Assembly: GCF_900240945.1 (NCBI RefSeq)
Contig: NZ_OESG01000012.1
Span: forward strand, 372,001-436,000
Source of the DNA: Mycobacterium sp. 3519A
Lineage (GTDB): Bacteria; Actinomycetota; Actinomycetes; Mycobacteriales; Mycobacteriaceae
DNA: 64,000 bases
Direction of reading: 5' to 3'
This document shows, piece after piece, positions 26,611-36,494 of the stretch (positions are counted from its first letter, which is position 1; each line of letters opens with the position of its first letter). The notes beneath the pieces were generated by a model. That model was not told the DNA's origin. It worked only from the letters and a program-made list of their open reading frames with translations, and searched no databases. The position numbers and the translations under genes are program-made.

Positions 26611-27747
26611 TCACTTGCGGGCGATGTAGTAGTTGTTGAACGGGTCGCTGTCGACCTGCGCGATGTCCACCTCGGCGAAGCCGGCGTCGGCCAGCATGGC
26701 GGTGGCCAACTCCTGGCCCCACACCGTGCCCAGCCCTGTCCCACCGGCCGATAACGAAACCGTCATGCAATGCATCGTCGACACCGTGTATAGCCAGGAA
26801 GCCCACGGAACCCGACGGTTCTGCGCAAGATCCGATGACGCCTTGATGTCGACCACCAGCAGATCACCACCGGCCCGCAGCTCACGATAAATATTCGCAA
26901 GCACCTTGTCAGGGTGGACCTGGTCATGAATCGCATCAAACACCACGATGGCGTCAAATGCCTCCGAAGCAGCCGGCACAGCGAGATCGCGCACATGAAA
27001 CGTCGTGTTGGACAAGCCCAACGCATCCGCTTCCGCCCGCGCCGCGGCTATGGTCTCCTCGGAGAAGTCGTAACCGGTGAACCTACTCGCCGGAAACTCC
27101 CGGGCCATCACATTGATGGCATGTCCTTGACCGCAACCGAAATCGGCGACGTCGATACCCCCGCGCAGTCGTTGCGTCAGCCCGTTGACCAACGGCAGAA
27201 TCGTACCGACCAGCGCAGCATCGAACACCTCACCGCTCGCTTCAGCGCGTACCGCGTGAAAGCGCGGAAACGCGTTGTACGACAAACCGCCTCCATTGCG
27301 AAAGCAGCCGACGATGCGCTGTTCGACCTCGCCGAGAAGGGCGATGTACTGGGTCATCTTGGCGACATTGTCGGTGCCGCCAGCCCGCGTCAACGCCGGT
27401 GCATGATCGGCTGGCAGATGATAGGTATGCGTCGTCGAGTCATAGTCAACGATCGACGCACAAACCATTCCGCCCAGCCATTCACGCACATAGCGCTCAT
27501 CAAGTCCTGCAGCCGAGGCGATTTCAGCACTGGTAGCCGACGCAAGGTTGGCCATACAGTCGAACAGACCGGTCTGATGGCCGATGCTGAGCAGCAGCGC
27601 AACGGCCGCGTCGTTCAAAACGCCGAGCATCCGACGGCCAAACGCCTCGGCGTCAGTGGATTCAGTTTCGGAAAGCCGGTCTGTTGCAATCATATTGACG
27701 ATGTTACGCGGATCGCCGACACCGATTAATGTCATGTGAGAAGCCAC
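26611..27747 (-). CDS. SAM-dependent methyltransferase with N-terminal winged helix, Rv2258c-like (copy 1)
   Basis: A 378-residue protein with an N-terminal winged-helix dimerisation region (about 40-120) and a class I methyltransferase domain. The SAM motif is DFGCGQG at 202-208 and the acidic second motif GYDFSEETI begins near 225. It looks like the M. tuberculosis Rv2258c family, whose substrate is not known. A second copy lies 27.3 kb to the right with seven amino-acid changes (A2T, A165T, V166L, A170E, G172A, T337A, W343S). GTG at 27747 or ATG at 27735 may be the start; neither has a clear ribosome site. Confidence 0.82.
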   Translation of the reverse strand: MASHMTLIGVGDPRNIVNMIATDRLSETESTDAEAFGRRMLGVLNDAAVALLLSIGHQTGLFDCMANLASATSAEIASAAGLDERYVREWLGGMVCASIVDYDSTTHTYHLPADHAPALTRAGGTDNVAKMTQYIALLGEVEQRIVGCFRNGGGLSYNAFPRFHAVRAEASGEVFDAALVGTILPLVNGLTQRLRGGIDVADFGCGQGHAINVMAREFPASRFTGYDFSEETIAAARAEADALGLSNTTFHVRDLAVPAASEAFDAIVVFDAIHDQVHPDKVLANIYRELRAGGDLLVVDIKASSDLAQNRRVPWASWLYTVSTMHCMTVSLSAGGTGLGTVWGQELATAMLADAGFAEVDIAQVDSDPFNNYYIARK

Positions 27748-27790
27748 TCAATTCACATGCAAAGGCAATATTCGGGGCCTTCATGGCGTC
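26611..27790 (-). repeat. long direct repeat, copy 1 (pairs with 53919-55098)
   Basis: The whole methyltransferase gene plus roughly 40 bases upstream is repeated in the same orientation at 53919-55098. By eye there are about a dozen mismatches over the gene, six of them in one 30-base patch near 27230-27260. Similarity fades outside the gene. No terminal inverted repeats or transposase accompany either copy. Confidence 0.9.
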
Positions 27791-28103
27791 CACCGCTGAG
27801 CCAGTATGTAGCGATGACGCAACCGATCCGGCAACGGGAACTTACATCGCGCAGTCGGAGCGCCGATGGCGTAGTGGCGAAATCGGCTGTCTTGTCGAAG
27901 CTTTCATGAAGCTAGGCGATCACTTTCGGTCCGCCAGCGCTCAGTGGACAGCTCAAAGCAAAAGGTCGCCTTAACGGACTAAATAGTCCGTTCATATGCC
28001 GCCACGGAGGATCGTGACCGGAAGGACGTCCTCGCGGCGCCCGGACGGAAACTCCAAAGGTGTTGCGGCGCTGGTGTTCTGAAGTGGAATCCGGTCTGCG
28101 CCG
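27748..28103. other. 356-base spacer upstream of methyltransferase copy 1
   Basis: It should contain the methyltransferase promoter and the 3' trailer of the MFS gene. The first 40 or so bases are part of the repeat. A strong palindrome is at 27973-27992. An 81-codon + strand frame (27729-27974) has no ribosome site or recognisable product and I do not call it. Confidence 0.5.
27973..27992. promoter_or_regulatory. palindrome AACGGACTA-N2-TAGTCCGTT, candidate TetR-type operator
   Basis: Nine-base arms match perfectly around a two-base centre. The same core recurs at 57175, imperfectly at 57434, and at 60412. Size and symmetry suit a TetR-family dimer pair. It lies 226 bases before the methyltransferase start. 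No TetR gene is in the window. Confidence 0.6.
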
Positions 28104-29432
28104 TCAGCCGCTGCTCGCAGGGGGAGTGGCAACCGCCATGCGGTCTGTCGCCATGCGCCGCGTAGGCATCAATATCACCAGGACCGCGCCGATCAAGGCG
28201 GGTGCAGCGAAGGCCGCGAACAGCACCTGCAGTCCTAACTCGGCGGACAGCAGCAGGCTGCCGTAAAGCGGGCCGATGATCGCGCCGAGCCTGCCGACAG
28301 ACAACGCGGCACCGATAGCGGTGGCCCGGATCTGCACCGGGTACCGGCTGGCGATGAACACGTTGACGAGCGTTTGCGCGCCGACGGTTCCGATTCCCGC
28401 CACCACGACCGCCGCGTACAGCAACGGCGTCGGCAGCCGATAGCTGAGCACCGCGATCCCGACGACGGCGAGCAGGAACGATCCCGCGATGGCTGCCTTC
28501 GAGCCGACCCGATCCGCCACTCGGCCGACAAGCAACGGCCCCACGGCGGCGCCCATGTTGAGCACCATCAGAAACATCAACGCCGAGCCCAGCTCGTAGC
28601 CGGTGGAGCGCATGAGATGCGGCAACCAGGTAAAGATCCCGAACAGCACCAGCAGTGACGCGAACGCGATCATCCAGAACAACACGGTCATCAGGGCGCG
28701 TCCGCCGGTGAACAGAGCGACAAACCTGCCGGCCACCGCGGCCCCCGTGGATTGTGACGCCGGTCCGGCCTCGGGGGCGATGCCGAGCCGTGCGGCCCAT
28801 CGTCGCGCTTCGGCCTCGCGCCCGGCGGCGCGCAGGTGGGCGAGGGACTCGGGCAGGAAGGCCACGGCCAGCGGCACGATCACCAGCGCGGCGAGGCCGC
28901 CCACCACGAACTCCATGCGGAACCCGAACGCCGGGACCAGCGTTGCACCTACCAGCGCTGCAGCCGCACCCCCGACGCCGATGCCGGCGAAGACCAATCC
29001 GGTATGCACATTGCGCTTGTGCGGCGAGGAGTACTCGAACACCAGCGCCGCGATCGACGGCACGACCCCGCCAACCCCGAACCCGACCAGCACCCGCCCG
29101 ATCCCGAACGGAATCACGCCGGGCGCAATCGCACACAGGACCATGGCCAGCGAGAAGATGGTGACGCTGGCCACCACCAATCGCCGGCGACCGACGATGT
29201 CGGTGAGCAGCCCCACGACCATCGCCCCGACCAGCATCCCGACCGGCGTGAGACTGCCAAGCAGGCCGGCCTGTGGCACCGTCAGACCCCAGTCTGAGTC
29301 GGCGAGCATCATGGGCAGGACAGCGCCGTAGGAGACCACGTCGTAGCCGTCGGCCGTCATACATGCAAGGCAGATCCACAGCACGCTCGGTGGCATCCGG
29401 GTGTGCGCGGGCATCGCCGCGGTGCCTCTCAT
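28104..29432 (-). CDS. MFS transporter, aromatic acid:H+ symporter (AAHS) type
   Basis: A 442-residue twelve-helix transporter. Helix 1 contains the AAHS hallmark ADGYDVVSYG (near 30), and DIVGRRRLV (near 85) is the loop 2-3 MFS signature. A central cytosolic loop (about 215-255) separates the halves. AAHS members import benzoate, hydroxybenzoates and related acids with protons. The ATG at 29432 gives the usual family length; a GTG at 29513 would add 27 residues and neither has a good ribosome site. The next gene upstream on this strand is an alpha/beta hydrolase, 115 bases away, suggesting shared catabolism. Confidence 0.85.
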   Translation of the reverse strand: MRGTAAMPAHTRMPPSVLWICLACMTADGYDVVSYGAVLPMMLADSDWGLTVPQAGLLGSLTPVGMLVGAMVVGLLTDIVGRRRLVVASVTIFSLAMVLCAIAPGVIPFGIGRVLVGFGVGGVVPSIAALVFEYSSPHKRNVHTGLVFAGIGVGGAAAALVGATLVPAFGFRMEFVVGGLAALVIVPLAVAFLPESLAHLRAAGREAEARRWAARLGIAPEAGPASQSTGAAVAGRFVALFTGGRALMTVLFWMIAFASLLVLFGIFTWLPHLMRSTGYELGSALMFLMVLNMGAAVGPLLVGRVADRVGSKAAIAGSFLLAVVGIAVLSYRLPTPLLYAAVVVAGIGTVGAQTLVNVFIASRYPVQIRATAIGAALSVGRLGAIIGPLYGSLLLSAELGLQVLFAAFAAPALIGAVLVILMPTRRMATDRMAVATPPASSG

Positions 29433-29547
29433 GCAGGCATGCCAGCCCGCGGTACCCAGACCACCGCGGCGGCTCGCATGCGTGCCATTCTCCCTCAACA
29501 CCTTCAGCTTCACTTTTCGAGTGACGGGCGGCGCTATCGAGCATGGT

Positions 29548-30744
29548 CTAACGCAGGGTCTTGGCAAGGAAGTTGAAGACGGTCTGGTGCAACAGAAGCA
29601 TCGCGCCCTCGTGGCAGTGTGCGCCCGCACCTTCGGCGCTGGACATGATGACGTGCTCGTGAGGCGCCTTCAACCCCGCGGCGACCTTCGAAGCCTGCCC
29701 GGCGAACACCGAGTCATCCTCGCCTTCTAGCAGCAGCACCGGTGTCTGGATGCTCGCGATGTCCTGATCGGTGAGTGTGTAGTCGCGGGTGCTGCGGACG
29801 TACTCGGCGAAATTCGCAACGCCGTTGACCCACATACCGTTCTGCAATCCCCAGCGCGCGTTGGTGTCGTCTTTGATCATCGCTTCGAACAAGGGCAGTG
29901 CTTCGTCGTCACGCCTCTCTTCGATCAGGTTCAAGATGTCGGCGGGGATCGGCGGATAGGAGGCGTAGAACGTCGTCATTCCGTCGTTGCACACAAGCGC
30001 CGCCGAGCGGTGATCGTGCGCCGCGTAGCGCGACACCAAATATCCGCCGAGGCTGTAGCCGAATTGAACGATTTTCGCGTCGTCGATCTCCGGGACGCTC
30101 AACGCATAGTCCACGACCGGGCCCAAAACGTTTTCCCAGTCAGGGCGGTAGGGCACTTTCTCCTCCCGGATCTTCCAGCCCTGCCCCGGCCCGTCGTAGG
30201 CGAGGAAGTTGTACCCGCGGCGCAACGCTGCGGCGCCGATGACGAAGTAGCCCTCCTCGCGGGTGGAGTCGAAGCCGTTGGTGTAGATGACCGTTGGGCG
30301 GGGGGTGCCGCTGTCGTCAACCAGGAAAAGATAGCCCGGCAGCGAGCCGCCTTCGAAGGGGATCTGCACCTCCGAGAACGGCCCGTCGAGCAATTCGGCA
30401 GCCTTGACGAGGTATTCCTTGGAGAGCCGGGACAATTCGAGGACCTGAGGATCATTGAGGGGATCTTTGCGGCGGTAGAACTCTGCGCAGCGGTAGTAGC
30501 TCGAGGCGCGGAAGAACGCCTCGCGGGCACTCACCGAGTCGCCCACGTCCAGCGAGTCATGGCCCCGCCGGGCCGTGCGTTCAGCGGTAGCCTTCCACGC
30601 CGCCGTCCACGCATCCTCGTCACCGTCGGGAATCCGGCTGGTGGTGACGATGACCTCGCCGATGTCCGCTCCGGCGTCGGCAGCGAACCCGGCCGCGCGC
30701 AGCGTCTCGAATTTGAACGCCTGGTCGTGGAAGATGAACTCCAT
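29548..30744 (-). CDS. alpha/beta hydrolase, 2,6-dihydroxypseudooxynicotine hydrolase-like
   Basis: A 398-residue two-domain hydrolase. A helical N-terminal region (1-135) precedes an alpha/beta-hydrolase domain with nucleophile elbow GYSLGG near residue 224. The later acid and His candidates are GEDDSVF near 343 and GAHCHEGA near 374. This layout matches the family of 2,6-dihydroxypseudooxynicotine hydrolase and FrsA-like proteins, some of which cleave C-C bonds in aromatic ketones. The ATG has an AGGAAGGA site. The adjacent aromatic-acid transporter supports a catabolic role, but the substrate is not known. Confidence 0.82.
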   Translation of the reverse strand: MEFIFHDQAFKFETLRAAGFAADAGADIGEVIVTTSRIPDGDEDAWTAAWKATAERTARRGHDSLDVGDSVSAREAFFRASSYYRCAEFYRRKDPLNDPQVLELSRLSKEYLVKAAELLDGPFSEVQIPFEGGSLPGYLFLVDDSGTPRPTVIYTNGFDSTREEGYFVIGAAALRRGYNFLAYDGPGQGWKIREEKVPYRPDWENVLGPVVDYALSVPEIDDAKIVQFGYSLGGYLVSRYAAHDHRSAALVCNDGMTTFYASYPPIPADILNLIEERRDDEALPLFEAMIKDDTNARWGLQNGMWVNGVANFAEYVRSTRDYTLTDQDIASIQTPVLLLEGEDDSVFAGQASKVAAGLKAPHEHVIMSSAEGAGAHCHEGAMLLLHQTVFNFLAKTLR

Positions 30745-31033
30745 CGTTGTATCCTTCCTCGGAATTCCATTGCGAGAAAACACTTCTGACGTGGGCATGC
30801 CATCGTGGTGTTCCAAGCATGGCAGTCCGCTCGATGCGAACACGTCCGCGTCGCGCCGCTCGTGGTCAGCAAAACCAAATGCGTTGACGCGGTGTGGAGG
30901 TGCAATACGACGCTGGACGCGGATGACGGTTTGGCCATGCACATCTATGGCGATTAGTGAACGCCCAACGTCGCGCGCCCCGACACAGTGTGGCGTCAGC
31001 ACCTGAGATCCACGACCACAAGGAGGCGCTGAC

Positions 31034-31783
31034 ATGGCATCCTTGGCCAACAAAGTCGCAATCGTGACCGGCGGTGGGGCAGGCATCGGCAGGGCAACCG
31101 CCTTAGCGATGGCCAGCGCCGGCGCCTCGCTTGTCATCGGCAATCGCGGGGCCAAGCTCGGCGAAGAAGTCGTGCGGGCCATCGAGGAGGCCGGCGGGGT
31201 TGCGATCTATCAGATGACCGATGTGAGTAAGCCCGAGGACGTGAAGGCTCTGGTCGAGCGGGCTGTCAAGGAGTTCGGGCGGCTGGACCTGGCTTTCAAC
31301 AACGCCGGGGCGGACGGCGAGCAGGTGCCCCTCCACGACCAAGACGTCGAAAAGGCGTCGTTGCTGTTCGACGTGAACATCAAGGGCGTCTTCTATTGCA
31401 TGAAGTACGAGATCGGGGAAATGCTCAGGACGGGCCGCGGCTCGATTGTGAACACCTCGTCAATCTTCGGGCTCAACGGCTACCCCGGTTGGTCGTTGTA
31501 TTCGGCCACAAAGCACGCGGTCACCGGCATGACCAAATCGGCGGCCCTGGACTACGCCCAGCTAGGCATCCGGGTCAATGCAGTGGGCCCGGGTCCGGTG
31601 GATACTGCGCTGCTGGCAAGGGGAACCGGAGGCGATCCGCATAGCTTCGCTTCATTCGTCCCGATGGGACGGATTGGCCAGCCCGAAGAGATCGCTGATT
31701 CTGTCGTCTGGCTGCTGTCCGACGAGGCCAGATACGTCACCGGACACACGGTTCCGGTCGATGGAGGCGTCTGCGCGCAGTGA
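31034..31783 (+). CDS. short-chain dehydrogenase/reductase
   Basis: A 249-residue classical SDR: TGGGAGIG at 13-20, NNAGAD near 90, NTSSIFG near 141 with the catalytic Ser, and YSATK at 154-158. Residues after beta-2 (IGNRGAKLGEE) have Arg in place of Asp, so NADP(H) is favoured. AAGGAGG precedes the ATG. It is divergent from the hydrolase gene and is followed after 201 bases by a second SDR on the same strand. Substrate unknown. Confidence 0.87.
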   Translation: MASLANKVAIVTGGGAGIGRATALAMASAGASLVIGNRGAKLGEEVVRAIEEAGGVAIYQMTDVSKPEDVKALVERAVKEFGRLDLAFNNAGADGEQVPLHDQDVEKASLLFDVNIKGVFYCMKYEIGEMLRTGRGSIVNTSSIFGLNGYPGWSLYSATKHAVTGMTKSAALDYAQLGIRVNAVGPGPVDTALLARGTGGDPHSFASFVPMGRIGQPEEIADSVVWLLSDEARYVTGHTVPVDGGVCAQ

Positions 31784-31984
31784 GGTGAGAAGCTGGGTCC
31801 GCAATCCAGAGCTGGGCGATCACGAAAATGATTGCGCAGAAGGGGATTATCACAGCAGTTGGCAGAACACCAGACACGGGTAGCTCGCGCAGTACCTGTA
31901 TCACCAGTGCCTTCCAGACGTCCACAACGCCTGTCACTCTGGCTGAGTTGGCGGCCCACGCCGCCACAGAGAAGACGGAGACCA

Positions 31985-32788
31985 ATGGCGAACAACCAAT
32001 TCACCACTCACACAAAGCTATTCGATCTGAGTGGGAAGTACGCTCTTGTCACTGGGGGTACCAGGGGCATCGGGATGATGATCGCGCGCGGCCTTCTCCA
32101 GGCGGGCGCCCACGTCGTCATAAGCTCACGCAAGGCGGACGCGTGCGCCGAGGCGCAGCATCTGCTGTCCGAATTCGGCAGCGTCGAAGCAATCCCCGCC
32201 GACCTGTCCAGGCACGACGAGTGTCAGCGGCTCGCTGATCTCGTGACGGTAGACTCGGGTCGCCTGGACATCCTCGTCAACAACGCGGGAGCGATGTGGC
32301 GCGAGCCGCTGGCGACATTCCCGGACGAGGCCTGGGACGCAGTGCTCGACCTCAACCTCAAGTCGCCGTTCTGGCTGGTGCAGGCGCTGCTCCCAGCACT
32401 GCGCAGGGCGGGTACCGCCGATGATCCCGCACGGATCATCAACGTCGGCAGTATCGCCGCCATCCACGTCGCGCAGTCACCCAACTACTCGTACGCCAGC
32501 AGCAAAGCGGCGCTCCACCAACTCACCAGGGTGCTGGCCAGAGAGCTGGGCCCACAGCACGTCACGGTGAACGCGGTGGCACCTGGACCGTTCCCGTCGC
32601 AGATGATGGCGTCGACGCTCGATGCCATCGGTGACACGATCGTGGCGGCGGCCCCGCTGCGCCGGCTCGGCCGCGACGACGACATGGCGGGTACCGCCGT
32701 GTTCCTTGCCAGCCGTGCTGGGTCCTACCTCACGGGCACCGTCATCCCGGTAGACGGCGGCATCGCGACGACCGCGTCGGGTACCTAG
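31985..32788 (+). CDS. short-chain dehydrogenase/reductase
   Basis: A 267-residue SDR with TGGTRGIG at 23-30, NNAGAM near 103, catalytic YASSK at 168-172 and a standard LTGTVIPVDGG ending near 251. The residues SSRKAD after beta-2 favour NADP(H). ATG at 31985 is chosen because it begins the recognised fold and follows a GGAG site; the frame is open 51 codons earlier but that part is low-complexity and basic. It resembles gluconate 5-dehydrogenase-type SDRs, but no sugar genes are adjacent. Confidence 0.87.
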   Translation: MANNQFTTHTKLFDLSGKYALVTGGTRGIGMMIARGLLQAGAHVVISSRKADACAEAQHLLSEFGSVEAIPADLSRHDECQRLADLVTVDSGRLDILVNNAGAMWREPLATFPDEAWDAVLDLNLKSPFWLVQALLPALRRAGTADDPARIINVGSIAAIHVAQSPNYSYASSKAALHQLTRVLARELGPQHVTVNAVAPGPFPSQMMASTLDAIGDTIVAAAPLRRLGRDDDMAGTAVFLASRAGSYLTGTVIPVDGGIATTASGT

Positions 32789-32845
32789 GCGTGGGGGCAC
32801 CCGCAGTGCCTCCCTGGAACCCCGCGACGGGCTTACGGTTGGGGG

Positions 32846-33745
32846 ATGGCCCCGGTGGATCTGCGCTCCGACATCCGCGAGTTTCTCAGCTCACGTCGCG
32901 CCCGCATTGCCCCCGAGCAGGCGGGGCTGCCCGCGTACGGCGGCAATCGTCGGGTCAAAGGTCTGCGTCGCGAGGAGGTCGCACTCCTGGCGGGGGTTTC
33001 AGTGGACTACTACGTGCGCATGGAACGCGGCAGCCTCGCTGGTGCCTCCGACGGCGTCCTCAACGCGTTGGCCTCTGCCTTGCAGCTCGACGAAGCCGAG
33101 CGCGATCACCTGTTCCACCTCGCTCGCCAATCCGGGTCGGGCGGCGGCCCACGCCGGCGCAGGCGTGCCGTGACGGTGCGGTCGACATTGCGGCAGGTGC
33201 TCGACGCCATCTCTGATGCACCGGCCTGGATCTGTAGCGGACGTTATGACGTGCTTGCCGCGAATCAACTTGCCCGCGCGCTGTTTTCACCAGTGCTGGC
33301 CGACCCGCGACGGCCCGCGAACGCGGCGCGGTTCGTCTATCTCGCCCCCGAGGCGGCCAGAGAATTCTTCGTCGACTACGACCAGATCGCCGCTGACATG
33401 GCCGCCAAGCTACGCATGGAAGCCGGCCGCAATCCGCATGACGAGGAGCTGATCACCCTGGTCGGCGAACTGTCAACCTGCAGTGAGCTATTCCGGCAGC
33501 GATGGGCATCTCAGGACGTGCGGCTGCACCGGTCCGGCCGCAAGCGACTGCACCATCCGATCGTCGGCCAGCTCGACTTGGACGTCGAGTCCCTGGAACT
33601 GCCCGCGGAACCCGGCCTGCACCTCACCGTCTATACCGCGCCCGCGGGCACGCCGACCGCTGACGGTCTAGCGCTCCTGGCGTCGTGGGCCGCCGGCCAG
33701 CCCGGACTCAGTCCAGGATCGCCCGCGCCGCGCGCTCGGCGATGA
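32846..33745 (+). CDS. XRE-family regulator with MmyB-like ligand-binding domain
   Basis: A 299-residue regulator. The helix-turn-helix (about 10-75) carries the actinobacterial signature VKGLRREEVALLAGVSVDYYVRMERG. After an Arg-rich linker, the MmyB-like domain (105-280) has APAWICSGRYDVLAANQLARALF and the conserved RKRLHHPIVGQLDLDVESLELP segment. These regulators usually control an adjacent oxidoreductase and bind a lipid-like or aromatic ligand. It follows the SDR by 57 bases and converges on the GMC gene with a 38-base overlap, so it may control the SDR pair. Confidence 0.87.
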   Translation: MAPVDLRSDIREFLSSRRARIAPEQAGLPAYGGNRRVKGLRREEVALLAGVSVDYYVRMERGSLAGASDGVLNALASALQLDEAERDHLFHLARQSGSGGGPRRRRRAVTVRSTLRQVLDAISDAPAWICSGRYDVLAANQLARALFSPVLADPRRPANAARFVYLAPEAAREFFVDYDQIAADMAAKLRMEAGRNPHDEELITLVGELSTCSELFRQRWASQDVRLHRSGRKRLHHPIVGQLDLDVESLELPAEPGLHLTVYTAPAGTPTADGLALLASWAAGQPGLSPGSPAPRARR

Positions 33746-35402
33746 GCATGACTGGCGCGTTGGTGTTGCCAGAAGTGATGGTGGGCATCGCGGAAGCATC
33801 AGCCACTCGAAGGCCGGCGACGCGGTACACGCGGAAGTCGGTGTCGAGCACTGTGGAGGGCGACTGCGGCAAGCCGTGTGCGTCAAAGGCACCCATCGCA
33901 CAGGTGCCCACCGGGTGGAAGATGGTGGTGCCCAGTTCACTAGCGGCCTGCTGCAGGTCGTCGTCGCTGACCAGTTGCGGGCCGGGAAGCATCTCTTCCG
34001 GGGAGTATCGAGCCAACGCCGGGGACGACATGATCTGCCGCGTCATCCGCAGACCGCGCACGGCGATCTTGCGATCCGCGTCGGTGGACAGATAATTGCA
34101 GAAGATCTTCGGGCTGGTCAGCGGATTCGCGTCGGCAATGCGCACATGGCCACGCGAGGTCGGGCGGAGATTGCACACCGACGGAGTGATGGCCCCGAAG
34201 GGGTGTAGAGGTTCGCCGAACTTCGGCAGAGACAACGGCTGGACATGCCACTCCAGATCCGGGCTGGCCAGTGCGGGGTCGCTCTTGGCGAACGCTCCCA
34301 GTGTGGACGGTGGCATGGTCATGGGTCCTGATCGCAGCAGCAGGTACTGAATTCCCATGCCCGCGCGGGTGATCCAATTCCGGTAGAGCGTGTTGACGGT
34401 GCGCGCGCCGCGGATGCGGTAGACGGTTCGAAGCTGTAGATGGTCCTGAAGGTTGTCACCCACACCTGGCAGATCGACGGCCACCGGCACCTGATGCTGG
34501 GTGAGCAGCCCGGCCGGACCCAAACCCGAGACCTGCATCAGATGAGGCGAGCCGATGGCTCCGGCACTCAGGATGACTTCACGGCGGGCCCGAACGTCGA
34601 CGATTTGGCCGTCCTTGAGCAGCCGCACCCCAGTGGCGCGGTGCTGCGCCGTGGTCCACGCACCGCGACGTTGACCGTCGCGGACGTGGTCGTCCATCAG
34701 CAGCTGTAGCGCCTGGGCTTGGGTGTAGACGGTGAGATTGGGTCGATGGGAGATGGGGTGGAGGAACGCATCGGCCATCGACCAGCGTCGGCCACGCCGT
34801 TGAGTGACATGGAAGTAGGCACTGCCGGAGTTGTCGCCGCGGTTGAACTCCTCGATCGCGGCGATGCCGAATTCGGCAGCGGCGGCCTGCCAGGCGTCCA
34901 GAATCTTCCAGCGCACCCGCGGCCGCTCGACCCTGATCTCGCCACCGGCGCCGTGCCATTCGTCGGCTCCGCCGAAGTAGTCTTCCAGCTCCTTGTAGAT
35001 GGCCAACGTCTGGCCGGTGCGGTCTGGGCTGCCCCAGAGCCACCGCTCGTCACCGGTCGCTTGCGCCCACAGTTCGTAATCGCTTGCCTGCCCGCGCATG
35101 TGGATCATGGCGTTGATCGATGAGCATCCGCCGATGACGCGGCCCCGCGCGTAGATGATGCTGCGCCCGGCCAGACCCGGGTCGGGCTCAGTGGTGAAGC
35201 ACCAGTCGGTGCGGGGATTGGCGATTGTGAACAGATAGCCGACTGGCACCTTGATCCAGAACCAGTTGTCTTTGCCGCCGGCCTCGACCAAGAGCACACG
35301 GTGGTCAGGGTTGGCGCTGAGCCGATTGGCGAGCAGACAGCCCGCGCTGCCCGCGCCAACGATGATGAAGTCGAATTCGGCCACAGGGCTCAATTCCGGC
35401 AC
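33708..35402 (-). CDS. GMC-family FAD oxidoreductase (choline dehydrogenase-like)
   Basis: A 564-residue glucose-methanol-choline oxidoreductase. The ADP-binding motif GAGSAGCLLANRLS is at 17-30, the FAD signature GGCSSINAMIHMRG near 90, and the second GMC signature GAIGSPHLMQVSG near 281. The C-terminal active-site His is in FHPVGTCAMG near 504, and the later GNTNAPVMLIAERAA supplies the family Asn. Such enzymes oxidise alcohols to aldehydes using FAD. The GTG start follows GGAGG. Its substrate is not evident. Confidence 0.9.
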   Translation of the reverse strand: MPELSPVAEFDFIIVGAGSAGCLLANRLSANPDHRVLLVEAGGKDNWFWIKVPVGYLFTIANPRTDWCFTTEPDPGLAGRSIIYARGRVIGGCSSINAMIHMRGQASDYELWAQATGDERWLWGSPDRTGQTLAIYKELEDYFGGADEWHGAGGEIRVERPRVRWKILDAWQAAAAEFGIAAIEEFNRGDNSGSAYFHVTQRRGRRWSMADAFLHPISHRPNLTVYTQAQALQLLMDDHVRDGQRRGAWTTAQHRATGVRLLKDGQIVDVRARREVILSAGAIGSPHLMQVSGLGPAGLLTQHQVPVAVDLPGVGDNLQDHLQLRTVYRIRGARTVNTLYRNWITRAGMGIQYLLLRSGPMTMPPSTLGAFAKSDPALASPDLEWHVQPLSLPKFGEPLHPFGAITPSVCNLRPTSRGHVRIADANPLTSPKIFCNYLSTDADRKIAVRGLRMTRQIMSSPALARYSPEEMLPGPQLVSDDDLQQAASELGTTIFHPVGTCAMGAFDAHGLPQSPSTVLDTDFRVYRVAGLRVADASAMPTITSGNTNAPVMLIAERAARAILD

Positions 35403-35615
35403 CGTTCCTCCATAGCCGTTGGATGCGCGTCACCAGTGTGCGCGATGACGGACCGCCGCGCAGGCTCCGATGTCAAGTGACCGACGCTAAGGGACAGTCG
35501 CGGGACCCGGCCTACTCGGCCTGAGGGGACCGTCGTCGACGCGTCTCACGTGCTGAGTGGGATCAAATCCGCTGCCACACCGAAGACGAGGACCACCAAG
35601 TAGAGATAGAAAGCC

Positions 35616-36392
35616 TCATCCAATGCGGTGGCTGCGCGTCCACGGGGAATCGTTGGCATCCCAGCGTCTTTGCAGCGGTGGATAGATTGCGGTCTGGTCA
35701 TGGGGTAGGTCATTCTTCAGTTGGCGCGTGCCATCGTCGGTGAGCACTTCGCTGCGACCAGCTTCGAGAGCATCAAGGGTTTGCTCGACCACTGATGCTG
35801 GCGAAATCTTGGGTTCGTTGACGTCAGCGGCCATGTCGGTGTCGATGAAGCCGGCATGCACGCCAACGACCGCGATGCCTTTGCTGCGGAGTTCAATCCG
35901 CAGCGCGTTGGTCAGCACCCATTCGGCCGACTTGGAGGCGCAGTAGGTGCCATTGAAGGGGTTGGCGAAGAAGCTTGCTATCGATAGCACATTGACCAGT
36001 GCACCCTGATGGGCAGCGAGACTGGGGGCGAAGGCGCGTGACATCAACAGGGTGCCGAAGTAGTTGGTTTCCATCTCGGCGCGAGCGCCGTCGATGTCGG
36101 GGGTTGTGGTGAACGTTGTTCCGCGCATCAGGCCGGCATTGTTGATGAGCAGCGAGGTGTCACGGCACGCCCGTACCGCGGCGTCGATGTCGACGGCCTT
36201 GGTGATGTCGAGGCCGACGGGCACGACGCGCGGGTCGTAGACGTCGATGCCGTCCGGTCGACGCGCCGCGGCGTATACCTTGTCCGCGCCTCGGGCCAGC
36301 AGGGCGCGGACGAACGCTTGGCCGAGTCCGCGGTTGGCGCCGGTGACCATGGCGGTCGTTCCGGCGATGGGCCGGGGCATTGCAGTGCTCAT
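35616..36392 (-). CDS. short-chain dehydrogenase/reductase
   Basis: A 258-residue SDR with TGANRGLG near 18, NNAGLM near 89, catalytic YCASK near 150 and HAGFIDTDM near 180. AAARRPDG after beta-2 suggests NADP(H). The C-terminal 40 residues (from LTDDGTRQLKNDLP) are hydrophilic and longer than the minimal fold. ATG at 36392 has AGGAAGAG upstream. It is divergent from the epimerase-like gene across a 246-base spacer that contains a 15-base palindrome. Confidence 0.85.
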   Translation of the reverse strand: MSTAMPRPIAGTTAMVTGANRGLGQAFVRALLARGADKVYAAARRPDGIDVYDPRVVPVGLDITKAVDIDAAVRACRDTSLLINNAGLMRGTTFTTTPDIDGARAEMETNYFGTLLMSRAFAPSLAAHQGALVNVLSIASFFANPFNGTYCASKSAEWVLTNALRIELRSKGIAVVGVHAGFIDTDMAADVNEPKISPASVVEQTLDALEAGRSEVLTDDGTRQLKNDLPHDQTAIYPPLQRRWDANDSPWTRSHRIG

Positions 36393-36479
36393 GGCGAGGT
36401 TCTCTTCCTGTCGGGATATGACGACGCGTCCCGCGGCGAGGAGGGGAGCGTCTGAACGTACACGGTGGCGCGCTATTTG

Positions 36480-36494
36480 GATATTGTCAATATC
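36480..36494. promoter_or_regulatory. GATATTG-T-CAATATC palindrome, candidate operator
   Basis: Perfect seven-base arms around a single T in the divergent spacer between the SDR and the epimerase-like gene. It is AT-rich for this genome. A MarR- or TetR-type dimer could use it to control both directions. Confidence 0.5.

Noticed and set aside
26914..27729. 271-codon + strand frame inside methyltransferase copy 1, also present at 54222-55037
   Set aside because: It looks conserved only because the DNA is duplicated; it is antisense to the methyltransferase.
28603..29331. 242-codon + strand frame opposite the MFS gene
   Set aside because: Composition is Thr/Pro/Arg rich and the opposite strand encodes a clear 12-helix transporter.
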